Source of the DNA: Bin87 sp965222895
Lineage (GTDB): Bacteria; Chloroflexota; Dehalococcoidia; Lucifugimonadales; UBA3495
Reading direction: 5' to 3'
DNA: 64,000 bases
NCBI GenBank assembly: GCA_965222895.1
Contig: CBDCVB010000002.1
Span: forward strand, 2,232,001-2,296,000
Shown here: positions 29,776 to 41,276 of the stretch, piece by piece
Layout: every line of letters starts with the position of its first letter
Numbering within the stretch: position 1 is the stretch's first letter
Translations under genes and position numbers: made by a program
Notes under the pieces: model-generated
Seen by the model: the letters and a program-made list of their open reading frames with translations, nothing else
Database searches by the model: none
What the model was told of the DNA's origin: nothing

Positions 29776-31169
29776 TCAGAGTTGAGGGGAAGAGAGGAGT
29801 TGCCGGCAGGCGGCGAGGGGATTCAGCCCTTGGGCGCGCCAGGTGCTGAAGAGGGAAGCCAGGGTCATCTTGCTGTTGCTGCCCCGTTGTGACCGGGTGC
29901 CGCCGCTGACCTTGCGGCTGACGACCAGGTGGCGCAGGCTGCGTTCGGCGGCGTTGTTGTCTGAGGACACTTGGGGTATCGCCACGAAGACGAACAATTC
30001 CCCGTATCCAGTACGGGGCAGGCTCTTGATATGGCGCTCGATGCGTCGGCACAGTTTGGCCTGAGCCGCTGACGAGTCGTCCAAGAAAGACTGGCAGATG
30101 GCCGGCAGCTGCCGTTCCAGAACCAGTTGGGCAGTGCGCCGCCGCTTGGCCTGGGGATGCGTGAAGGCTTTGGCCCGGTCTAAATCTCGTGGACGGCGTC
30201 GGCCCACTGCGCCAGTGGCGCGTCATCGGGGTAGAGGGTTCGCAGGTCGTGGATGTCCCGCAGCAGGTGGGCCCAGCAGCGCTGTTTGGGGCCGTCGTAA
30301 TGGTGGTAGGCGGCGTAAAAGCCGCTGACCAGCACGCCGGAGAAGGTGTCGCCCAGAGCCTCATCCACCACTTCCTTGTTGCGACCCCACCGCAGGAAGT
30401 AGCGCGCCGATGGTGTGCTGAAAGTCCACACGTAGCCATTGTGGCCATCCTCACGCCAGCCGGTCTCGTCAGCATGGTAACTGGTCAAGGGTTCGTATGG
30501 GCTGGCGCGGATGCGATCCACTATCCCCGCCACCACCAGTTGGGCTTGTTGCGCGGTCCGGTGAATGGCGCTCATGATGGCTCCCACGCTGAGGTTTAGC
30601 CCATGGACGGTGCGCAGATACCGCTGGATGGCGCTAATGGGCAATCTGGCCTCTTCCCGCAGCGTGGCGATCAGACTGATCAAGTTGATACCCAGGCGCT
30701 GCTGGCCCAGCACCACGCCGTCCAGTTGCGCCGGGGGCAGGCAGCGGCGTCGGCAAACCGGACAATCCCTGGCGATGTAGACGTGCTCGGTAACTTCCGC
30801 CGTAACCTGGGGCAGCTCGATGACCTCCCGAGTACGCTGGGGCCAGCCGCCGGACAACTGGGTTCCGCAGTCTGGGCAGTGGTCCACCACATACGCCACC
30901 CGACGGGTGGGCGTCATGCGACGGCGGGCAAAGCCGTGGGGCCGCGGCTGGCGCGGCACTTTGGGCTGGGCCGGTTTCTGGCTGGCTTCGGGTTTGACAC
31001 CGGGCATCCCCCGGGCACCACCGGGTTTGGCCCGCCCTTCCAGCTGAGCAATCCGCCTCTCCAGGCGCTCGTTGATCGCCTGCTGTCGGGCTATGATGGT
31101 CTCCTGCCGTATGACGATGGCGATGAGCACATCCCGGTCAGCGGTGGACAGGTCGATTTCCGAATCCAT
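29776..31169 (-). pseudogene. IS66 TnpC transposase, frameshifted, with 24-bp insertion
   Basis: ATG at 31169 (MDSEIDLSTADRDVLIAIVI). Zinc ribbon CPDCGTQLSGGW, catalytic Asp in YHADETGWREDGHNGYVW and Glu in NNAAERSLRHLVVSRKVSGG are present. At 30182-30184 the codons for VHEIYDRA have lost one base (GAGATTTAGACC instead of GAGATTTACGACC in copy 3), which creates a stop. A 24-bp palindromic insert (30001-30024) adds eight residues after RHIK. An extra six residues (SPYEPL-like, near 30490) also occur before the catalytic Asp. Confidence 0.85.
30001..30024 (-). repeat. 24-bp palindromic mini-insertion inside IS66 transposase
   Basis: CCCGTATCCAGTACGGGGCA plus GGCT separates codons that are adjacent in the two other IS66 copies (RHIK|ELFVF). 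Its core CCCCGTACTGGATACGGGG (minus strand) is a palindrome with a short loop. The insertion keeps the frame (24 nt) and adds SLPRTGYG-like residues. Confidence 0.7.
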
Positions 31170-31294
31170 ACCCGGTATATGACATAACCACAACCCCTCG
31201 CGCCAGCCATCCTCAAACCTCTTTCAACCAATTCCCCCACCAAGTCTGAACAGTTACATCTGCCTTGCCCCGCTTGCGGTTCAGTCAATCCCCT

Positions 31295-31469
31295 GTAACT
31301 GTTCAGACTTGAAGGTAGTATCCTGGCCCCAAACTGTCTTTCCCGCGAAAGCGGGAATCCAGGAAGCCGAGTATAAGCAGCATTGCGGTTAAAACACGTC
31401 TCTGGATTCCGGCTCAAGGCCGGAATGACGGAGTGGTATGGAAATCCCACGTCGAGTCTGAACTGTTAC
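31295..31469. mobile_element. IS66-derived MITE with 8-bp target duplication
   Basis: A 175-bp noncoding element whose ends are IS66 ends (GTAACTGTTCAGACTTG at 31295; complement of GTAACAGTTCAGACTCG at 31469). Flanking octamers AATCCCCT (31287-31294) and TATCCCCT (31470-31477) agree at 7 of 8 positions. Inside are two REP-like hairpins, CCCGCGAAAGCGGG (near 31342) and CCGGCTCAAGGCCGG (near 31406). It sits 20 bp past the adhesin stop and could act as its terminator. Confidence 0.75.
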
Positions 31470-34400
31470 TATCCCCTGCGAAGGTGGGTCAGTTGGCCGG
31501 GATGGACACCCGCACGCCCTCGGTCCACTTGCCGATGTTACCCCCGTCTCCGTCAAAGGCACGCACCGAGTAGAGGTAACTCTGCCCAGCTTCCAGGTCG
31601 CCGCCCGCGTCTCGGTACTCGGCGTCACCGTCGTTGTCGGTGTCCTCTACCCGGCGGGCGATGACCCGGTAGTTGCTGTCCGCGGCGTCCAACCGGCGGC
31701 GCACCCGGTAGAAGGTGTCATCCCCAGCTCCGGCCGGCGCCTGCCAGGTCACCAGCACCGAGCCATCGGACTGCAACGCCGCCTGAACATTACCGGGCCG
31801 CGGGGCTTCATCCACGTCGGTCACCGTGATGGTTGCGTCCAAGCCGACCCACAGCCCCGCGCCGTCGGCGGCGATTACCGTCACCGCGTAGGAGTCCCGG
31901 GACTCGTAGTCCAGCGCGCCTTTGGTCTGCAACCGGCCGCTGCCGGCGTCGATGGCGAAGTGGTCGGCGTCGGCGCCGCCCAACAGGTAGGTCAGCGTGT
32001 CCCCGTCGTCCGGGTCGGTGGCGGTGATGGCGTTGCCGATGTCCGTACCGGCGGCGGTGTTCTCCGCCACCTGGAAGGCCGCTGCGCTGTCCTCGGCGAA
32101 GGCCGGGGGACGGTTATCCCGCACCCCTTGAGTCCACCGGCCCAGCGGTTTCCCGTCTGCGTCGAAGGCCCGCACCGAGTAGAGGTAGCGCTGCCCGGTT
32201 TCCCGGCCGCTCCCCTCGTCCCGGTACGCCACCACCCCGTCGCTGCCGGCAGCCTCGACCCGCCGGGCGATGACGGAGTAGCTGCCGTCGGCGGCGTCCA
32301 CCCGGCGCCGCACCCGGTAGAAGGTATCGTCCCCGGCCTCGGCCAGCGCGTCCCAGGTCACCAGCGTCGTGCCGTCCGCCTGGGGCGTCGCCCGGAGGTT
32401 GGCCGGCTGTCCCGGAGGCGGCGCCGACCGCCGGAACCGTTGCGTCCCCGGCTCCGCCCCGGTCGCCGCCGCCGCTGGCGCAAACCAATAGGGGGTCCCG
32501 TAGGCCACTGCGCTGTCCGGCCCCCAGCCGTCGACGTTGCGCGCCCGCACCCGCACCGCGTAGGTGATCAGGGGCGTCAGATGGGTCATGGTGTAGGTCG
32601 TAGTACCCGCCGCGGTGATCTTCGCCTTATCGCCATCGTGATAGTACGTTACCTCGTAGATGCGCAACGGCGGCTTGCCCGCCATGTCGGGAGCGGTCCA
32701 GGAGACCTCCAGGCTTCCCTTGTGGGGGACAATGGTCACGCCCGTGGGCGCGCCCGGCGGCTCCGGCACGTCGGTTACCTCAATGATTACGTCGATGGAA
32801 CTTGACGTTCCGCCCGCCGTAGCCGTCACCGTGACGCGATACTCCTGCCGGCTCTCGTAGTCCAGCGGTCCCGAGACGCTCAACCTTCCGGTGGTCGGAC
32901 TGTAGCCGAAGTGGAGCCGGTCCGGACCGCTGGTGGCGTAGCGGGGGTTGCTCCCCGCGATAGCGGGAACCGGCGAGCCGAAGATGTCGGAGCCGCCCGG
33001 CGTGTTCTCCGGCACCATCACCCGGTGCTCCACCCCGGTATCGCGGACGACCTTGGGCACCTGGTCGTTCAGCGACCGGCCCTGGCCCCCGAACTCGTAG
33101 GCCGTCGCGGTGCCGTCGCCGTTCCAGTCCACCTTCAGCGTCGGGTAGTGGGCGCTGGACCCTAAGTCCCACGGGTAATCGCCGATCCCGTCCCCGTCCA
33201 GGTCCACGTTCCAGTTGGCGTAGATGCCGGTAAAGTCGGTGACCCATTGCAGCTCCTCGGTGGTCTTGCCCTTGCCATAGACCCAATCCGAGTCGTCTCC
33301 GGGCCTATGCCGGGACGTGACGATATCCCAGTAGCTGTCCTGTTCCTGGCCGCCGTAGCTCTTGCCGACCAGTCCGCCGATTTTCCAGTGGACTTCCATC
33401 ATATAGGCGAGGTCCCGCCGGGAGCGGTCCTTGCGCTCCCCGGGCTGGTACCCGGCCAGGCTGATCGGATGACCGCCGGTGGAGTAGCTGGCGGTGATCG
33501 GGCCGCTGCTGTCGCCCACCAGTCCGCCCACCCAGGTCGGCGTGTAGGGGAGATAGTATCTGGAACTGAAGCCGTCTACCCACCGCCCCGGGATCGAACC
33601 CGAGTCTTCCAGGCCGGCAAAGCCCAGGTTGCCGGTGGCGTAGCTGGCGATGATGCCCCCGTCGTCCGAGCTGGAGTTGTGGCCGACCAGCCCGCCGACC
33701 CAGGTCATACCCGACACGTCGCCGGTGGCGTAGCTGACCTTGACCGTCCCCAGTCTCAGGTATCCCACCAGCCCTCCAACGTTGCTGCTCTCCCAACCGT
33801 CGCCGGACACGTCGGCCTTGGAGTAGGTCTCGCTAATCAGGCTGCGGGCTTCTCCCACCAGCCCGCCCACGTAATGTTCTCCGTTCACCTCGCCGGTGGT
33901 GTAGACCCGGCGCACCGAGCCGTAGGCCCGGCCCGCCAGTCCCCCCACGTACTCCCGGCCGGTTACGTCCACGTTTTCCAGTCCCACGTTGCGGACTTCG
34001 CTCGCCTCGGCGTAGGCGCCGGCGGTGGAGAACAGCCCAACGTAGTCCTGGTTTGGCCGGTTGACGTACAGGTTGGATATGGTGTGCCGGTTCCCCTCGA
34101 AGGTCCCGTAGTACCAGAAGGGCGCCCAGCCCATGCCGCCGTTCCAGTAGTCGTCGCCGGAGTCGGCGCCGACTCTGCCGTTGGTGTCGAAGTTCAGGTC
34201 CGCCTCCAGCTCGTAGCCGGTGCAGTCGCTGGGGCAGCCCATGCCGGGGGCCGCGTCGGGGAAGGCGGAGTCATAGTCGGAGCCGCCACCGGCGCCGTCC
34301 CCGTCCGCGTCCCAGCGCATGGCGTTCAGCTTCGCCAGGCTATCGACCTCGATGAGGTTGTCGCCGTCCGTGTCATAGTCCACCGTGCCCGGCGCCACCA

Positions 34401-37400
34401 CCGGGGGCTGCACCACCGGCGCCGAGCGGCGCTGCCGCCCGAACTCCTGCCAGGTCGATATGCCGTCGTCGTTGAAGTCTGCCTTCAGCGCCGGGTACTC
34501 GCTGGTCGTGCCGAAGTCCCACGGATCGTCGTCGGTGTTGGCGTCCCCGTCCAGGTCCAGGTTCCAGTTGGCGTAGATGCCCGCGTAGCCGTTAGTCTGC
34601 GTGGGGGACTGCAACTCGGAGGTGGCCTTGCCCTCGCCGGTGGCGGCGTTGTTGTCGTCGGCGATGCCGGAGGTGGTGACGTCCCAGTAGCTGTTGGTGA
34701 CGCTGGCGCCGCCCTTGCCCCCCAGCCCACCCGTTCTGCTGCCGGTGGCGGTGACCCTGCCCCGGGCGTAGCTGGCGACGATGGCCCCCCGGTTGCCGCT
34801 AGGGTTGCGGCTAAAGCCGACCAGTCCGCCGGCGATATTACCGTTGCCGGATACTTCCCCGGTGGCGTAGCAGGCGCTAATAGAACCACTGTTGTTCAGG
34901 CCGATCAGACCGCCACCGTTGGTCACTGAGACAGTTACGTCGCCGGTGGCGTAGCACCGGCTGACCCGGCCGTCCTCGTCCATGAATCCCACCAGCCCGC
35001 CCACGTTATGGGTCCCGGTAACGCTGCCCGTGGCGTAGCTCGATTCCACGCTTCCCGTCAGTACGCTTACCAGACCGCCGAAAGAGACTAGGCGGTTGCC
35101 GGCGCTCCCGCCTGTTACGACGACCTCGGAGTGGCTGCGGCTGGCTCTGCCGGAAAGTTGGCCCACCAGCCCGCCGGCCCGATCGCCGGAAACTCGGCCG
35201 CTGACGTGGACCCCTTCTATTGAGCCCCAACTGCTCCCCACCAGCGCCCCCACATTCCTTTTACTTGCGACGTTCACGTCCGCCAGGGTCAGATTGCGGA
35301 TGACGCTGTTCCTCCCCTTAGTAGCGCCGAACAGCCCCACGGCGTTGCGCCCCGGACGGTCGATGTACAGGTGGGAAATAGTATGGCCGTTGCCTTGGAA
35401 AGTGGCTGTGAAACCGGGGTATCCAATGGTAACGCTGGCTAGGGAGTTGCCCCCGATGGGTTCCCAACCAGAGCCACCGTTCCACCGGGCGGCGTCGGCG
35501 CTGGTAATCCGGTTGTCGTTGTTCTGGTCGAAGTCCAGGTCCGCCGTCAGCTCGTAGCCCGTGCAGTCGTTGTCGTCGGCATCGGTGGCGGTGATGGGAC
35601 AGCCCATGCCGGTTTCGGGATTGGGGAAGGCGGTGGCGTAGCCCGCATTCGCCGACGCCCCGTTGCCGTCCAGGTCCCAGCGGACAGCGTTCAGCTTGAC
35701 CAGGCTGTCCACCTCGATGAGGCCGTCGTCGTCCGTGTCGTAGTCCACCGTGCCCGGCGCCACCACCGGCGCGGAGCGGCGCTGCCGCCCGAACTCCTGC
35801 CAGGACGCCGCCCCGTCGCCATCGGTGTCATACTTCAGCGCCGGGTACTGGCTGGCCGTGCCGAAGTCCCAGGTGGCGACTGGCCAGGACGAGTAGATGT
35901 TCTGGTTGCCAACGGTGGAAGCGTCCATATCGGTGGTTGTGTCGGTGGGCGTCTTCAGGTTGCTGGTGGTCTGGCCCGTACCGCCGTTGCTGGTGGCTTG
36001 GCCGCTGGTTTGAGTGTCCCAGTAGGTCTGATGTCCGGTGATGCTCCAGTCTGAATTGGAGGAGAAGAGCAGTCCGCCCGATTCTTGGCCGGAAACAATG
36101 CCGCGGGCGTAGCTGTAATAGACATCGGCATGGGCGTTGGGCACATAGCCAAGCAGCCCACCGGCGTACCTGCTCCCCGTCACGCTGGCGGCGCTGTAGC
36201 TGTTGCGCAGCGAGGCGGTTGGAAAATGTTCCCCGATCAGCCCGCCGACCCATTCCCTTCCCGAGACTACTCCGGTGACATAGACGGCCTCAACGGCGCT
36301 GGCGGCGTACGTCACTCCGGCCAACGCCCCGATATTGTCTCGGCCCGTTATGTTCACTCCCTCCAGGCCCAGGTTGCGAATCCGGCCCCCGTTGTGAACA
36401 ACACCGAACAGCCCCATGTTGTCGGCGGACCCCCGGTTGATGAACAGGTTGGCGATGGCGTGGCCGGCGCCGTCGAAGGTGGTGGCGAGGGGGGAACTCC
36501 AGGAACCAATGGGGGACCAGCCGGCGCCGCCGTTCCAGTAGGTATCGGCGGCGGTAACGGCATCGTCGTCGCCGTGGGTGTCGAAGTCCAGGTCCGCCGT
36601 CAGCTCGTAGCCCGTGCAGGTGGCTGCGCAGCCCATGTCCGCAGCGGCGTTGAGGAAGGCGCCGGTGTAGTCGGCGTGGGTGGAGTCCCCGTTGCCGTCC
36701 AGGTCGTGCCGGATGGCGTTCAGCTGGGCCAGTGTGGAAACCTCGATGAGGTTGTTGTCGTCCAGGTCATAGTCCACGGTGCCGGGCGGCACCACGGGCG
36801 GCGCGAGGGGCACGCCCTCAACGGGGAATGTCCACTGCGAGGCGCCTTCGGCGTTCTTGGCCTGCACGAACACCCGGTAGGTTTCGCCGGGGGTGAGGCC
36901 GGTTATCGTGGCGGTGGTTCCGGTCCCCACGTGGTTGACAGCCAAATTGGCCGCCCACACAGCGGGGTTGACGCCAGCGGCGCTGGTGCGCCGGTTGTAC
37001 TGCACGTCGTAGTCGTCTATGGCCGGCTTGCCCGCCATGTCCGGCGCGGTCCAGGTCACCCGCAGTCCGTTGACTATCCCAACTGCCTGGACCCCCGTGG
37101 GGTTTCCCGGCGGCTCGTCCACGTTCTGCAGGCGGATGGTCACCGTTACCGTGTCGTCCCACGTATTGTCCGCCGTGCCCGCGGCGTTCTTGGTGTCCCG
37201 CACCTGGATCTTGACCGTGTAGGTCGTCTTCGTCGGGGTCGCCTCGTAGTTCGGGGCAACCTTGAAGGCCAGAACCCGCGTGCCGACGTTGAAGTTGAAG
37301 AGGGCGTGGTCGCCGTCGGCTGCGCCGGTGAGCATCTGGTAGGTCAGCGCGTCGCTCTCCGGGTCCACCGCCGCCGGAATCGTCCCCACCGCAGTCTGGC

Positions 37401-39097
37401 CCTCATTTGGAGTGAACGCCGCGACAACGGGGAAGGCCGGCGCGGTGTTGGCCACCACCGGCGCGGTGCGGGGCTGGCGGCCGAAGTCGCCGTCCGCGGC
37501 TGAGCTGGTCCCGTCGCGGTCGAAGTCCGCCTTCAGCGCCGGGTACTGGCTGGCCGTGCCAAAGTCCCACGGGTCGTCGGTGCCGGTGGTGTTCGTGTTG
37601 TCGTTGTCGGCGTTGTCCACGTCCACGTTCCAGTCGGCATAGATGGCGGCGCCGCTGCCGTAGGCCTGCGGCGTCTGGAGATCGGAGGTGGTCTTGCCCT
37701 CGCCGGTGGCGGCGTCGCTGTCGTCGGCGATGCTGCTGGTGGTGGTGTCCCAATAGCTGGCGATGATGGTCCCCACCTGGCTTCCCACCAGGCCGCCCAC
37801 GTTGGTTCCCGCGGGGCTGGAGGTGGACGAAGCGGCGCCTCGGGAGTAGCTGTAGGCGATATCGCCGTTAGCCCGTCCGACCAGACCGCCCACGTAGTCG
37901 GCGCCGCTGGCCGCGCCGGTGGCGTAGCTGACGATGATAGAGCTGCTGTAGTCGGCCGAGCCCGCCAGGCCGCCGGCGTAGTTGCCGGTGGCGGTTGCCG
38001 CGCCGGTGGCGTAGGAGGCCCGGATTTTGCCCTTGCTTTCCCCAATCAACCCGCCGGCGTAGTCATCCCCCGCGGTCACCGTGGCCGTCGAGTAGCTGTA
38101 CTCGATTACCGTCGTGTTCGCCCCGGTGCTTCCCACCAGGCCGCCGGCCTTCTGCCCGTCGCCCCCGCTGCTGCCCACGGCGGTTACCGCGCCGGTCGAG
38201 GAAACATGGCTCACCTTGCCCAGGGTAATATGGCCCACCACCGCGCCCACGTTGCCGCGCCCCGTCACCGAGACGCCGGTCAGACGCAGGTGGCGGACCT
38301 CTCCCGGCGACATCAGGCTGGCGAACAGCCCCACATAGTTCGACTTGTTGGCATCACGGAAGTTCACCATGTTCGACGTGGGGCGGTTGATAAACAGGTT
38401 GGCGATGGTGTGCCGGCCCCCGTCGAAGACGGCCATGTACGCCGTGCTCTCGCTGGCGATAGGGCTCCAGCCCAACCCGCCGTTCCAGTAGTCGTCACTG
38501 CTGTCGACCACTGCGGCGGAGCTCCCGGTGGTGTCCGTGTTGAAGTCCAGGTCCGCCGTCAGCTCGTAGCCCAGGCAGTCGTTGTCATCGGCATCGGTGG
38601 CGGTGACGGGGCAGCCCATGCCCACTGCGGGAGTGGGGAAGGCCAGCGCGTAGCCCGCGTTGGTAGAGGCGCCATTACCGTCCAGGTCCCAGCGGATGGC
38701 GTTCAGCTTGACCAGGCTATCGACCTCGATCAGGCCGTTGTCGTCGCTGTCGTAGTCCGTCGGCAGGGAGCGGCCCTGCCCTCCAAACTCGTAGGCGCTG
38801 GGCGTGCTGTCGCCGTCGGTGTCGTACAACAATGCCGGGTACTGGCTGGACGTGCCGAAGTCCCATATGGCGGCGGCCCAGGTCGCGTAGATGCCGGTGG
38901 CTCCGGTGGGCGATTGCAGCTGGGCGGTGGTCTTCTTGAGGTTATCGGGACGTAAGCCGCTATAACTCCAGGGTGAGGATGAGGTATCAGAATTCCAGTA
39001 GCTGGCGCTGACTGTAGCGGACCCGGTATTCGCGCCCACTATCCCGCCTTCGTTCCCGACTGTGCCTGAACCGGAGCCGCCGCGGCCCGTGGAATAT

Positions 39098-40430
39098 CTG
39101 ACAGGGGTAGGTAACGGTTGAAATTGGTCTTTGATGCGCCTTGGGAAGGCGCAGGGGAATCCGGCATCTTGGTTGTGTCTAAACCGGATGCTGGAGGTCT
39201 CCCATGCGCCTTCCCAGAGAATGCTATCAGATGCAAAAAACGATTGAAACGCATTTACCTCACCTCTCCCAGCCACAATTGACCGGCCTGGTACTGTGGG
39301 TCTGCGGGGCCATCCTCGCCGGCAGCGCCTGCCAGAACGCCGTGGCCTCCGCCCTCTCGCCCTGGGGCGCCTGGAACAACCTCCGCCAGTATCTCCGGGA
39401 GTGGCTTTACGACGGCAGCGACCGAGCGAGCCCCTGCCAGACCGAACTGGACGTAACTCTCTGCTTCGCTCCATTGATCCGGTGGGTGCTGGCCTGGTGG
39501 CGTTCCGGCTGCCTGGCCCTTGCGGTGGATCCAACCCTCAAAGGGGACCAGACCACTGCCATCGTCATCAGCGTTCTCTACCGCAGTTGCGCCATCCCCG
39601 TGGCCTGGCACATCCGGCACGCCGACCAGCCCGGCTCCTGGATGGACCCCACCGTGGAACTGCTGCAAGCCTTGGCCCCAGCGGTACCCGAGGAAATGAC
39701 CGTGATCGTGCTCTGCGACCGGGGCATTGCCAGTCCCAAGCTGTGGAAACAGATCCTGGCTCAGGGCTGGCATCCCGGTATGCGCTATCGGAAGAACATC
39801 ACTTTCTGCGCCGATGGTGGACGCCGGTTGCCCGCCCAGCACTTCGTCTCCCGCCCCGATACGGCGTGGATCGGCTGCGGCACCGCCTTCAGCACCCCCA
39901 AGGCAAAACGCCGTTGCACCCTGTTGGTGGTCTGGTACGTCGAGCAGGAGGAACCCTGGATCATCCTCACCGACCTTGCCCCCGATAAGGTGGGACCCAG
40001 TTGGTACGCCCTCCGCTTCTGGATCGAACTGGGCTTCAAGGCCATTAAGAGCCTGGGATGGAAATGGGACAAGACCCGGCGCACCGACCCGGCCCGCGTC
40101 TCCCGCCACTGGCTGGTGCTGTCGGTGGCCACGCTGCTGGCCCTGGCCTATGGCACCAGGGTGGAAGACGCCCAGGACCGCAGGATTGCACCAGGCAACC
40201 TGCGCACGCCCCCCAAGGCACTGGCTCCCAATCATCGGGACCCTCGTAGCCGTCCGGCGCGCACCGTCAGCGTAATACGCCACGGCATCGACTGGCTCAG
40301 GCGCTTGCTGCTCAAGGGTCGTCTCTGGAGCCGCGTCTGGCTGCTGCCCGAACCCTGGCCACAACCCAAGCTCAACCTGGAGATTACCCGCCATGTCCCG
40401 CCGTAAAAACCCTATACCTACCCCTGTCAG
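39098..40430 (+). mobile_element. IS4-like insertion sequence, intact copy with 10-bp target duplication
   Basis: Perfect 16-bp terminal repeats CTGACAGGGGTAGGTA (39098) and complement (to 40430), flanked by a perfect 10-bp direct repeat CGTGGAATAT (39088-39097 and 40431-40440). Length 1333 bp. It interrupts the adhesin gene. All features say recent insertion. Confidence 0.93.
39204..40406 (+). CDS. IS4-like DDE transposase
   Basis: 400 residues, intact. LALAVDPTLKGDQTTAIVIS gives the first Asp, MTVIVLCDRGIASPKLWKQI the second, and WYALRFWIELGFKAIKSLGW the catalytic Glu region (YxxR-E-like). It is almost identical to the truncated copy at 41277-42328, differing for example at SWMD/SWID. It is probably the active source copy. 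Confidence 0.88.
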   Translation: MRLPRECYQMQKTIETHLPHLSQPQLTGLVLWVCGAILAGSACQNAVASALSPWGAWNNLRQYLREWLYDGSDRASPCQTELDVTLCFAPLIRWVLAWWRSGCLALAVDPTLKGDQTTAIVISVLYRSCAIPVAWHIRHADQPGSWMDPTVELLQALAPAVPEEMTVIVLCDRGIASPKLWKQILAQGWHPGMRYRKNITFCADGGRRLPAQHFVSRPDTAWIGCGTAFSTPKAKRRCTLLVVWYVEQEEPWIILTDLAPDKVGPSWYALRFWIELGFKAIKSLGWKWDKTRRTDPARVSRHWLVLSVATLLALAYGTRVEDAQDRRIAPGNLRTPPKALAPNHRDPRSRPARTVSVIRHGIDWLRRLLLKGRLWSRVWLLPEPWPQPKLNLEITRHVPP

Positions 40431-41276
40431 CGTGGAATATACCATTGACCTCGCACTTTGCGATCCTATGCTGTAGCTGTTGGTGATGATGGCCACAGAA
40501 CCATGGTTGCGACCCGCCAAGCCGCCAATATACCGGCTGCCGCCAGCGGTTACGTTGGCGTAGGAATTGGCGATCGTTCCCTGGTTGTCGCCCACCAGCC
40601 CACCCACCCGCTCGACCCCCCGCACCGAGCCCGCGGCGTAGCTGCGCTCGATGCGGCCTCGGTTGAACCCGACGATGGCTCCGACCGCATCGATCCGGGG
40701 CTGTCCGGGAGCTCGGTCGATGTCAACCGCCAACAGCGCGAGGTTGCGAATGATCGCGGCAATGCTGGTACTGCCAAACAGGCCCACGTTGCTCCCGCTG
40801 GCTCTGATCGTCATCTTCAAGATCGTGTGCCCGCCGCCGTCGAAGGTGGCCACGAAGGGGCTGGCAGACGTGCCAATAGGGCTCCATGAGGCGTAGGTAT
40901 CGCTGCTGTCCACCGCCCCGCTGCTGTCGGTGTCGAAATCCAGGTCCGTCGTCAGCTCGTAGCCGGTGCAGGTGGCGGCGCAGCCCATGCTCGCGAGCGC
41001 GTTGGGGAAGGCGATATCATAGTTGGCCTGGTCGCCGGCGGCCACTGTGCCGTTGCCATCCAGGTCATAGCGGATGGCGTTCAACTGGTCCAGGGTGGAA
41101 ACCTCGATGAGGTTGTCGCCGTCCGTGTCGTAGTCCACGGCCTGCGCCCAGACGGGACCAGCCGAGAAGAGGAGCAGCGCTCCCGCTCCCAATGCCACCG
41201 CCACCAGCAGCGCGATAAGTCCGAACCGGGCCCAGCCGCCCGACGCCGCGCGCATCAGCCCGCCTTTCCGCGTTCC

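Larger units (their letters stand above)
29768..31257 (-). mobile_element. IS66-family element, copy 2
   Basis: Left end of the composite transposon. Terminal repeats GTAACTGTTCAGA...(29768) and ...TCTGAACAGTTAC (31257). The inner flank ATCTGCCT (31258-31265) does not match the outer one, as expected for one arm of a composite element. Confidence 0.88.
31489..41255 (-). pseudogene. Giant secreted GLUG-repeat / cadherin / Fn3 adhesin, split by IS4-like element
   Basis: The start is at 41255: MRAASGGWARFGLIALLVAV then ALGAGALLLFSAGPVWAQA, a signal peptide with AQA cleavage site. The mature part repeats the block YDTDGDNLIEV..L.QLNAIRYDLDGNG, F.GNGHTI..L.I and GGLVG...G.I..SYATG (GLUG motifs) many times, with YWD-T-TSG endings. 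Fibronectin III modules (GNPTGVQAVGIVNGLRVTWT) and a cadherin-like module (AENTAAGTDIGNAITATDPD) follow; the end is KWTEGVRVSIPAN without anchor. The IS at 39098-40430 splits it. Excision with one target copy gives MVYST|GRGG in frame and a protein of about 2807 residues. Likely a surface adhesin. Confidence 0.88.

Noticed and set aside
32000..40000. Long plus-strand open frames opposite the adhesin (for example 33247-34929 and 36085-37503)
   Set aside because: They are antisense shadows of a GC-rich repetitive gene and show only its complement pattern, with no family motifs.
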